Shown piece after piece: positions 6,472-12,543 of a stretch of 12,543 bases of DNA (positions within the stretch are counted from its first letter, which is position 1; every line of letters begins with the position of its first letter). The position numbers were made by a program, and so were the translations under genes. The DNA comes from Bacteroidia bacterium (lineage in GTDB: Bacteria > Bacteroidota > Bacteroidia > NS11-12g > UBA9320), in assembly GCA_013042025.1 (NCBI GenBank), contig JABDQY010000173.1, forward strand, positions 1 through 12,543, read 5' to 3'. The notes under the pieces were generated by a model that was not told the origin of the DNA, made no database searches, and saw only the letters and a program-made list of their open reading frames with translations.

Positions 6472-6702
6472 ATGACCAAAACAGAATCCAAAATAGAAGA
6501 AGCTCTAGAAAGCATTCGTCCTTTTTTACAAAAAGATGGTGGGGATGTAGAATTCGTTTCAATGGAGGATACTGTTGTAAAAATTAAACTTTTAGGAGCT
6601 TGTAAAACCTGCAATATCAGCCATATTACTATGAAGGCAGGAGTTGAAGAAAGTATCAAGCGATTATTACCTGATGTAACGGAGGTAGTTGCTATAAACT
6701 AA
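6472..6702 (+). CDS. NifU C-terminal domain (Nfu-type) iron-sulfur protein
   Basis: Starting at ATG 6472 (a TTG directly before it at 6469 is unlikely), this is a 76-residue protein made only of the NifU C-terminal domain. It has the typical opening helix IEEALESIRPFLQKDGGDVEFV, a beta segment, then LLGACKTCNIS with Cys44 and Cys47, and a closing helix MKAGVEESIKRLLPDV. The CxxC pair of two monomers holds one 4Fe-4S cluster, which is passed to target proteins. The adjacent mrp gene encodes another carrier, and the two probably act in the same assembly route. The length is normal for a stand-alone Nfu domain. It is followed after 15 bases by the UbiA-like gene, so all are likely in one operon. 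Confidence 0.93.
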   Translation: MTKTESKIEEALESIRPFLQKDGGDVEFVSMEDTVVKIKLLGACKTCNISHITMKAGVEESIKRLLPDVTEVVAIN

Positions 6703-6717
6703 AGTCTCGTTTCTGCC

Positions 6718-7578
6718 ATGAAACGAATTAATCGAAACCACTTTTTAATTGATTTTGTTAATACTTTCAGTATTTGGGTAGTTGTTGGATCATTTATTAC
6801 TTTTTGGTTTTTTTCATTGTGCTTTGGTCAAGAACCGGATAAGATTGCCGGTCTCATTCTAGCCTTATCCATATGGATTATCTATACGTTGGATCATATT
6901 ATAGATGGCTACAAAACCAAAGGCAATTCATTAGCACTTAGACACAACCTTCATTACAGATATAAGGGATGGCTCATCTTACTAATTACTGCTTTTTCGA
7001 TTATTGTTTTGTATTTAGTATATGATAAATTGAGGATAGAATACCTCCGATTTGGATTCTTTTTGTTTCTATTAACAGGTATTCATTTTATTCTGAATCA
7101 AACCTTGTCAAAAAAGATTTCAAGGAAAGTCTACATCAAGGAAGTTTTCATTGCCTTGGTTGTAAGTCTAGGTTTTTGTGGTTTACCACTTTGTACCACA
7201 GCAGTGCAAGAATGGCCAGATTATTTTACCATTTTATTTGTTGCTTTCTTTTTCCTAAATCTTTGCAACCTTATGCTTTTTTCATTTTTTGATTTTCAAG
7301 AAGATTTAGAAAGTAATTTCATTTCAAGTGCAAATACATTTGGTCCACAGAAAGCTCTAATTTGGGCAAAGATTTCAAGTATCTTCTCTATCGTTTTAGT
7401 TCTGTTAACGCCACTATTTTATAAAACAGATTTAAGCATAGTAGGAGTGCTATTGCTTATGCATGGAGTTTTATTACTAATCTGTTTTTATCCTGAGTAT
7501 TTTAAGATGTATGGACGATATAGATTTTGGGGAGATTTTATTTATCTTCTTCCTGTTCTTGCTCTACCATGCCTTTAG
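6718..7578 (+). CDS. UbiA-like polytopic membrane protein (putative prenyltransferase)
   Basis: This 286-residue protein has about eight hydrophobic helices. Two acidic motifs stand where UbiA-family enzymes bind diphosphate through magnesium: YTLDHIIDGYK (Asp59 and Asp63) after helix 2, and FFDFQEDLESN (Asp192 and Asp196, a DxxxD) after helix 6. UbiA enzymes attach prenyl chains to aromatic rings in the membrane, for example in quinone, haem or carotenoid-type pathways. The first motif is shorter than the classical NDxxDxxxD, so activity is plausible but unproven, and the substrate cannot be told. No quinone or haem gene is adjacent. It is the last gene of the mrp-nfu operon, and its final 41 bases overlap the thymidine kinase gene on the other strand. 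Confidence 0.65.
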   Translation: MKRINRNHFLIDFVNTFSIWVVVGSFITFWFFSLCFGQEPDKIAGLILALSIWIIYTLDHIIDGYKTKGNSLALRHNLHYRYKGWLILLITAFSIIVLYLVYDKLRIEYLRFGFFLFLLTGIHFILNQTLSKKISRKVYIKEVFIALVVSLGFCGLPLCTTAVQEWPDYFTILFVAFFFLNLCNLMLFSFFDFQEDLESNFISSANTFGPQKALIWAKISSIFSIVLVLLTPLFYKTDLSIVGVLLLMHGVLLLICFYPEYFKMYGRYRFWGDFIYLLPVLALPCL

Positions 7579-8125
7579 TGTAGCAACTTCGGCACCTCGG
7601 CTCATATTGGTCTTTTTCTCCAAGTTCAACTTGTTTTCCCTCTCTTGAGTAACGATACGAATATTGAGCAACAGAACCACATTGCATACAAATTGCATGA
7701 ACTTTAGTAACGTATTCAGCTAAGGCCATTAGTTCTGGCATCGGTCCAAACGGTTTTCCAAGAAAATCCATATCTAATCCAGCAATGATTACACGCTTAT
7801 TTTGATTCGCTAAGATGTTACATACTTTGGGTAAATCTGCATCAAAAAACTGTGCTTCATCAATCCCAACAACTTCAATATCATCAACCCATTTAAGTAT
7901 TTCCCTAGAATGCTCTATAGGAAATGAATCAGCATAATTGTCGTCGTGAGAAACCACCTTCACTTTATCATACCTAATTTCCATCTTTGGTTTGAAAATT
8001 CGGGTTCTAAGCTTTGCAATTTTTGCTCGCTTCACCCTACGAATTAATTCTTCCGTTTTACCAGAAAACATTGATCCACAAACAACTTCAATCCATCCTT
8101 TATTATTTTTGGGTTCAATAAACAT
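7538..8125 (-). CDS. tdk: Thymidine kinase (TK1-like, type II)
   Basis: I start at the ATG at 8125 (MFIEPKNNKGWIEVV), giving 195 residues; an in-frame ATG at 8203 would add 26 residues unlike the family and would overlap the divergent gene. The enzyme phosphorylates thymidine to dTMP in nucleotide salvage. Motifs: the P-loop GSMFSGKT (17-24), IDEAQFF with Walker B Asp89 and catalytic base Glu90, AGLDMDFLGKPFGPMPELMALAE (the lasso-side region), and a structural zinc site CMQC (146, 149) with CRSC (178, 181). YSYRYS near 155-160 lies in the thymidine-binding lasso. The C-terminus ends in an acidic tail (VEQEQEEDK) encoded in the 41-base overlap with the converging UbiA-like gene. It is divergent from the gene at 8183, with only 57 bases between them. 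Confidence 0.96.
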   Translation of the reverse strand: MFIEPKNNKGWIEVVCGSMFSGKTEELIRRVKRAKIAKLRTRIFKPKMEIRYDKVKVVSHDDNYADSFPIEHSREILKWVDDIEVVGIDEAQFFDADLPKVCNILANQNKRVIIAGLDMDFLGKPFGPMPELMALAEYVTKVHAICMQCGSVAQYSYRYSREGKQVELGEKDQYEPRCRSCYTKGMVEQEQEEDK

Positions 8126-8182
8126 TACTGTAGATAAGAGTTGCCGAAAGTAATATTTATTAGTTTTATTCGTAGCATAATT

Positions 8183-8791
8183 ATGAGTAGAGATAGTGTA
8201 CATCAGAAAATTGACGATTTGTTAGGCTTGTTGAGCATAAATAATAATAGATTAAGTCTTCATAGCGAAAAGCTTTCTCGACTTGACCTAGATGTATTAA
8301 GAAAGCAATGCATTGAGCTCTACGAACAAATTAATCAACTTGCACTTTCAGGGAAGATTACATCAACCCCAACACCTCCGGTCCAGAAAAAACCAGCCCC
8401 TAAAACGGCCACTGTGGTAGAACAGGTACCGAAGAAAGAAAAAGAAGAAGCTACTACAATTACTAATGTGCGTGAAGCTTCAAAAACAAACGCACCACAA
8501 AAGACAAAGAAACAGGAAGAAGCTGAAATGCTTTCTTTATTTGAAAAATTCAGCAGCAAACCTATCGCTAGTATCCCTAAAGCCATATCTGTGGCAAAAA
8601 GGTTTGAATTTCAGAGTAATTTCTTTGACGGAGATGCAAAAGCATATAAAGAATTTATGAGTAAATTGGACAATGCAGAAAACAGAGAAGCTGCATTTAA
8701 AATTTATCACGAATACAAAGTCGAAAGACTTTGGGACAATGAAGAACTAAAAGACGAATTGAAAGCTCTAATGTATCGAAAACATAGTTAG
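8183..8791 (+). CDS. Uncharacterised Bacteroidota protein with disordered linker and conserved C-terminal helical domain
   Basis: Starting at ATG 8183 (an in-frame TTG at 8141 lies inside the divergent promoter region), the product has 202 residues and three parts. Residues 1-57 are predicted helical and coiled-coil-like (KIDDLLGLL, LRKQCIELYEQINQL). Residues 60-115 are a low-complexity linker of Pro, Lys, Glu and Thr. Residues 118-202 form a compact helical domain containing RFEFQSNFFDGDAKAYKEFM, SKLDNAENREAAFKIYH and W184. I recall a similar F-x-F-x-x-x-x-F-x-G-D-x-x-x-Y pattern at the end of other Bacteroidota proteins of unknown role. No signal peptide or enzyme motif is seen. It is 14 bases upstream of comEC, so they are probably co-transcribed. 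A possible promoter is TTG 8141-8143 with TAGTTTTA at 8161-8168. Confidence 0.82.
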   Translation: MSRDSVHQKIDDLLGLLSINNNRLSLHSEKLSRLDLDVLRKQCIELYEQINQLALSGKITSTPTPPVQKKPAPKTATVVEQVPKKEKEEATTITNVREASKTNAPQKTKKQEEAEMLSLFEKFSSKPIASIPKAISVAKRFEFQSNFFDGDAKAYKEFMSKLDNAENREAAFKIYHEYKVERLWDNEELKDELKALMYRKHS

Positions 8792-8805
8792 TCTGCAAAA
8801 TTGAA

Positions 8806-10809
8806 ATGTATGTGCAAAGACACATACCTCTTCTTAAAATTCTAATACCATTTATTGGAGGGATACTTCTATGCTCATTTTTTCCTAATCTAAACCTCCA
8901 ATTCGGTTTGCTTTTCGGAATACTCTTATTTTTTGTTGTAATTGGACATTACTATTTAAAAAAACAGATCAATTCTAAGTTGCAATTGGTGGTTTCTTTG
9001 AGCCTATTATTTCTTGTTTTTTCTTTGGGATACCTTATAAGTTATTACAAGACTCCAATAAACTCAACGATGCATTTTTCAAAATTGGACCATTCTGCAA
9101 ATGCATTGGTGAAAATAGTTTCCAATCCAAGTTTGAAACCAAAGTCTGTTTCTTGTGAAGTGAAGTATTTAGCATTATGGGATTCTACTAGAAAACAGAA
9201 CTGCATAGGGAAAGCTCAATTGTATTTTCAGAAAGATAGTTTAAGTCAACGTCTGAAATATGGAGATCTCATAGTGGTTAATAATGAAATTAAACCAATA
9301 GCAGCTCCAGAAAACCCTCATCAATTTGATTTCCAGAAGTTCTATGCATCAAAAGGAATTTACCATAGTAGTTATGTAAAGCCCTTTTCGTGGATTTCAA
9401 GTAACACCAACAAGGCAAATTGGATATATAAAGCCAGTTACATCATTCAAGATAAGTTAAAAGTCAAATTCAAAAGACATTTTAAAGATGAAAATATACG
9501 TGGAGTTGCAGAGGCAATCGTATTCGGATATAAAGGTGAATTGGATGATAATTGGCTTGAAGCATTTTCTAAAACCGGAACTATTCATGTGCTTGCAGTT
9601 TCTGGTCTACATGTAGGAATTATTTATATACTAATCGCTTTTCTATTAGGATTATCTAAATCTAGAAGAAAGTACATCGCACTAAAGACTTTTACAGTTT
9701 TATTGGTGCTGTTTGTATATTGCCTTATAACAGGCTTTTCTCCATCTGTATCCCGTGCTTCATTAATGTTCGGGTTGGTGCTCTTAGCCAATTTGTGGCA
9801 AAGGCAATCCAATATTTACAATACACTATGTTTTGCCGCTTTGGTTTTGTTGGTTATTAATCCAAGCAATATTTATAATGTGGGATTCCAATTTTCTTTT
9901 TTAGCGGTTTTAGGAATCGTTTTCTATAAGGATTATTTTAGGAAGGCACTACCAACAAGCAATTTTGTGTTAAAAAAGATTGTTGTTTTAGGTGCGGTAA
10001 GTGTTGCTGCCCAAATTGCAACATTTCCTTTAGGTCTTTATTACTTCCATCAATATCCCAACTTGTTTATCTTTTCCAATCTAATAGTGATTCCTTGTAT
10101 CGGCATCATTTTGTATGCAGGCATATTTTTCGTTCTCTTTTCATTTGTTTTTCCTCCAGTAGCTGGTCTTTTAGCTAAATTGATATCAGCCTATATCCAG
10201 TTTATATCAAGTGCAGTACTTTCTATTCAAGAGGTCCCTTATGCTTTTTTTGAAGATATTCATATTTCGTTTGAACAACTCATGCTAGTTTATCTATTCA
10301 TTATATCCTTAACATTCGATTTGGTTAAGCGTAATAAGTACTCATTTGTTATACCAATACTATGTTGTATACTCTTTCTCTGGAGTGATTATTCAATTGA
10401 GAACCAAAAGGGCAAAAAGGAAGTGATTTATTTCAATATTCCTAATGAGCTATTAGTTGGTTTTAGGGAAAACGATTCCATCTTGTTCTTGGCTTCAAAA
10501 GGAGTATATGAAAAACACAATAATTTTAATTACATCTTAAGGCCGTATCTAGTAAACGAAAGATTAATTAATAATTATGATATTCTACCTCTTGAGGTTA
10601 CCCGATTAAAGTCAGACCTTAAACTGGTAACTACTTATGGTAATGGTAGTATTTGGTTTAATAATAAGTCCTATTTAGCTGCAGATTATTTAGAAGATTA
10701 TATTACGGATAGTCTTGCTGTGAAAAGCCTAATAATAGGTCAGAAGAAGTCACCTCAGTTTTACAAAGCGATTAAGAGAATAGTGCAAGCAGATGCAGTC
10801 ATTAACTAG
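8806..10809 (+). CDS. comEC: ComEC/Rec2 family DNA-uptake channel protein
   Basis: This 667-residue membrane protein has the layout of Bacteroidota ComEC. Two or three N-terminal helices precede a soluble DUF4131 region (about 90-200), which contains PENPHQFDFQKFYASKGIY. The Competence domain (about 235-500) follows, with the family hallmark GTIHVLAVSGLHVG at 258-271 and GFSPSVSRASLMF further on, across many membrane helices. The last 150 residues are soluble. ComEC is the inner-membrane channel that passes single-stranded DNA into the cytoplasm in natural transformation. The C-terminal metallo-beta-lactamase nuclease domain of Bacillus-type ComEC is missing: no HxHxDH motif occurs, and only a short replacement domain (YFNIPNELLVGF...) is present. 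Start ATG 8806 follows the preceding stop by 14 bases. Confidence 0.93.
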   Translation: MYVQRHIPLLKILIPFIGGILLCSFFPNLNLQFGLLFGILLFFVVIGHYYLKKQINSKLQLVVSLSLLFLVFSLGYLISYYKTPINSTMHFSKLDHSANALVKIVSNPSLKPKSVSCEVKYLALWDSTRKQNCIGKAQLYFQKDSLSQRLKYGDLIVVNNEIKPIAAPENPHQFDFQKFYASKGIYHSSYVKPFSWISSNTNKANWIYKASYIIQDKLKVKFKRHFKDENIRGVAEAIVFGYKGELDDNWLEAFSKTGTIHVLAVSGLHVGIIYILIAFLLGLSKSRRKYIALKTFTVLLVLFVYCLITGFSPSVSRASLMFGLVLLANLWQRQSNIYNTLCFAALVLLVINPSNIYNVGFQFSFLAVLGIVFYKDYFRKALPTSNFVLKKIVVLGAVSVAAQIATFPLGLYYFHQYPNLFIFSNLIVIPCIGIILYAGIFFVLFSFVFPPVAGLLAKLISAYIQFISSAVLSIQEVPYAFFEDIHISFEQLMLVYLFIISLTFDLVKRNKYSFVIPILCCILFLWSDYSIENQKGKKEVIYFNIPNELLVGFRENDSILFLASKGVYEKHNNFNYILRPYLVNERLINNYDILPLEVTRLKSDLKLVTTYGNGSIWFNNKSYLAADYLEDYITDSLAVKSLIIGQKKSPQFYKAIKRIVQADAVIN

Positions 10810-10882
10810 AGACACAACATCATTGCAACATAAATACCTGTAATATAAGTGTCATTCTGTGTCATTTTTTTAACGCTGGACA

Positions 10883-10911
10883 TTGCTTATTCAATTTTTT
10901 GTATAAATTTG
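10883..10911 (+). promoter_or_regulatory. Strong Bacteroidota-type promoter of the beta-helix gene
   Basis: TTG at 10883-10885, an 18-base spacer and TAAATTTG at 10904-10911 match the -33/-7 consensus (TTG ... TAnnTTTG) exactly. Transcription should start near 10918, leaving a leader of roughly 35-40 bases before ATG 10956. The rest of the 146-base gap after comEC (10810-10955) shows no gene and no convincing terminator. Confidence 0.7.
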
Positions 10912-10955
10912 ATGCTTCACAATTTAAAACAAAACGTAATTTATCAATCAAGCGT

Positions 10956-12543
10956 ATGAAAAAAATTTACAATTCGAATTGGCTTTTCAAATTAAAAACA
11001 GCAGCCGTATTGTGTTCCATGTTATTTGCAGGAACAGCTATGGCTCAATTATCAGGTACTTACAGTATCGACGGTGGTGGAACCGGAGATTTCACAACAT
11101 TTACTCAATTAGCTGACACCTTAAATAGCGATGGTGTTAGTGGTCCAGTTATCGTAAACGTTGCAGCTGGTACTTATGCACAGAACTTTAGCATTTTAAA
11201 TGTTACTGGGCTTAGTACTACAAACAGTTTAACAATTAACGGTGGTGGTGCTACAATTTCATCATCAAATGATGTAATTACTCTTAGAGGTGTTTCAGGT
11301 GTTAACATCGACAATTTAAAAATCGTTTGTAACGGAACATCAAGAAAGAATGTATGGATTTATAATGGTGGGACAGCTTCGCCGTCTTCAAACATATCTA
11401 TTACAAACTGTGAGTTAACAAAACCAAATGGAAGTTTGTATGCTACAGCTTCAGCGTATGTTAAAATTGGTTCAGGAAGTAGTTTTTCTAGTAATGCGAG
11501 TCAAAACAATACAGACATTACTATTGAAGACAACTTAATGCATGGAGGATCTACTTCTTCATCTGCGGGAGTATATTGTGCAATTAGTAACAATCACCCA
11601 ACTTCTGCAGCTGCAGATCAAAATGTTGTTATTAGAAACAATGATATTTCAGGATGGAGATATTATGGTGTTTACACTAGATATACTTCTGGATTGCTAT
11701 TGCAAGGAAATGAAATTCATAACCCAGCGAACATACCTCAGCAGTATAAGTATGCTATCTATATTTATAACAGTGATTATTCTTCTGAATATGCTGCATC
11801 TGAGAAAAATGTAGTTGACAAAAATTGGATACACGATTTAGGTTCATCTACTACTTATTACTACCAATATGGGTTGTACTACTACAACTACTATGGATAT
11901 GAGACGAATGATATTACAAACAATGTGTTTCACATGAATTCTCAAAGTAGTATTTATGGAATTTCTTATCGTCAAGGTTACAACTCAGGTGGTGAATTAA
12001 ATCTTATTGGTAATACAATAATTGATCAAGGAGATAAGACGTATACGTATAATTACCAAAGACCAGTTTATATCTATTACACAGATGTAACTATGAAAAA
12101 CAATATTGTGTATTGTGATGCGGATAATGCATACTACACATATGGTGTGTATATCTACTATGGTCCTAATAACGTAGCTCCTGTAATGACGCATAACAAT
12201 ATTCATTTGGAGAATATGACAAACAATGGTAATACTTGGAGATATGCATATATCAATGGAAATTATAACGATGCAGATGACTGGTTGAACTCTACTTATG
12301 GAGCAAACAGCGTAAGTGTTGATCCTAATTTCGTAGATTTAGCGAATAGTGTTTGTATTCCTAATAGTATTGAAATGGCGAATAAAGCAGAAGTAAATGC
12401 TTTATCTACTGAAGACATTACTTATGCTACTAGAAGTACAACGCCAGATATGGGTGCTTATGAGTACTTAGTAGATCTTGAAGTAGTTAGTGTAGACATG
12501 GTTGGGGGTAGTGAATGTGCTCCATGGACTGAAGAGGTTGCAA
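10956..12543 (+). CDS. Secreted parallel beta-helix surface protein, tyrosine-rich (3' end outside the window)
   Basis: The frame opens at ATG 10956 and stays open to the right edge: 529 residues are visible. A signal peptide (basic MKKIYNSNWLFKLK, then a hydrophobic core) should cleave at AMA-QLSG, after residue 30. The mature start, GTYSIDGGGTGDFTTFTQLA followed by PVIVNVAAGTY, is the usual cap of Bacteroidota pectin-lyase-like helices. Many rungs follow with N-x-I repeats: ITNCEL, IEDNLMH, IRNNDIS, LQGNEIH, VDKNWIH, ITNNVFH, LIGNTII, MKNNIVY, MTHNNIH. The helix closes near 487 with TPDMGAYEY, after which a new domain begins (LEVVSVDMVGG...), probably Ig-like. Such proteins are large and usually carry a type IX secretion signal at the C-terminus, which is not visible here. 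Rungs around 300-315 and 365-405 are packed with tyrosine. It is likely an adhesin or polysaccharide-binding protein; lyase activity cannot be claimed. Confidence 0.88.
   Translation, partial: MKKIYNSNWLFKLKTAAVLCSMLFAGTAMAQLSGTYSIDGGGTGDFTTFTQLADTLNSDGVSGPVIVNVAAGTYAQNFSILNVTGLSTTNSLTINGGGATISSSNDVITLRGVSGVNIDNLKIVCNGTSRKNVWIYNGGTASPSSNISITNCELTKPNGSLYATASAYVKIGSGSSFSSNASQNNTDITIEDNLMHGGSTSSSAGVYCAISNNHPTSAAADQNVVIRNNDISGWRYYGVYTRYTSGLLLQGNEIHNPANIPQQYKYAIYIYNSDYSSEYAASEKNVVDKNWIHDLGSSTTYYYQYGLYYYNYYGYETNDITNNVFHMNSQSSIYGISYRQGYNSGGELNLIGNTIIDQGDKTYTYNYQRPVYIYYTDVTMKNNIVYCDADNAYYTYGVYIYYGPNNVAPVMTHNNIHLENMTNNGNTWRYAYINGNYNDADDWLNSTYGANSVSVDPNFVDLANSVCIPNSIEMANKAEVNALSTEDITYATRSTTPDMGAYEYLVDLEVVSVDMVGGSECAPWTEEVA

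Noticed and set aside
8126..8203. Longer thymidine kinase start at 8203
   Set aside because: The extra 26 residues do not resemble the family and would run through the divergent promoter region and into the start of the next gene.
10811..10872. Possible comEC terminator: GACACA (10811) with TGTGTC (10858) followed by T residues, and a direct repeat GTGTCATT at 10849 and 10859
   Set aside because: The stem is only six pairs with a loop of about 40 bases, so it is not a convincing hairpin; the short direct repeat can arise by chance in this AT-rich gap.
11542..11814. 90-codon plus-strand frame inside the beta-helix gene
   Set aside because: It lies in another frame of a continuous open frame with a signal peptide and PbH1-type rungs.
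11997..12206. 69-codon minus-strand frame opposite the beta-helix gene
   Set aside because: It is a shadow of the tyrosine-rich coding sequence, with no family features.
1..12543. Search for defence systems, phage, transposons, CRISPR arrays, tRNA or rRNA
   Set aside because: No transposase, integrase, spaced repeat array, cloverleaf or ribosomal RNA sequence was recognised; gene content is mainly housekeeping and envelope.

Overview
The window looks like chromosomal DNA of a Bacteroidota member, probably of the Flavobacteriales. The base composition is AT-rich, and several genes are preceded by the Bacteroidota-type -7 element TAnnTTTG, often only a few bases before the ATG. The gene families also fit: an OmpA protein with thrombospondin type 3 repeats, an Mrp protein without the usual C-terminal CxxC, a ComEC without a lactamase domain, and a secreted parallel beta-helix protein of the kind exported by type IX secretion. 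Assignment below order level is not supported by what can be seen here.

Layout: (1) 3-518, the C-terminal end of a DUF2330-like protein with a terminal membrane anchor, closed by a clear terminator. (2) 616-1641, a stand-alone radical SAM/SPASM enzyme. (3) 1725-3392, an outer-membrane OmpA-type protein with seven calcium-binding type repeats, followed by a perfect terminator. (4) 3457-4011, a DUF4126 membrane protein, converging on (5) two minus-strand genes: a small acidic Bacteroidota protein (4310-4008) and a membrane-anchored Amidase_3-type cell-wall hydrolase (5025-4366). (6) 5127-7578, a four-gene plus-strand operon: small DUF6787-like membrane protein, Mrp/ApbC, an Nfu-type NifU-C protein and a UbiA-like membrane protein. 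(7) 8125-7538, thymidine kinase on the minus strand, overlapping the end of that operon tail to tail by 41 bases. (8) 8183-10809, an uncharacterised 202-residue protein and ComEC, probably co-transcribed. (9) 10956-12543, the start of a large secreted tyrosine-rich beta-helix protein that runs off the right edge.

Functional reading: Mrp plus Nfu form an iron-sulfur cluster assembly or delivery pair. Thymidine kinase is for nucleotide salvage and ComEC for DNA uptake. OmpA, the amidase and the beta-helix protein act at the envelope and surface. Most of this is housekeeping; no defence island, prophage, transposon, CRISPR array, tRNA or rRNA was seen. The least explained items are the orphan radical SAM/SPASM protein, the DUF2330-like protein, the protein beside comEC, and the extremely tyrosine-rich helix rungs of the last gene. 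Nothing here clearly amounts to a new multi-gene system.
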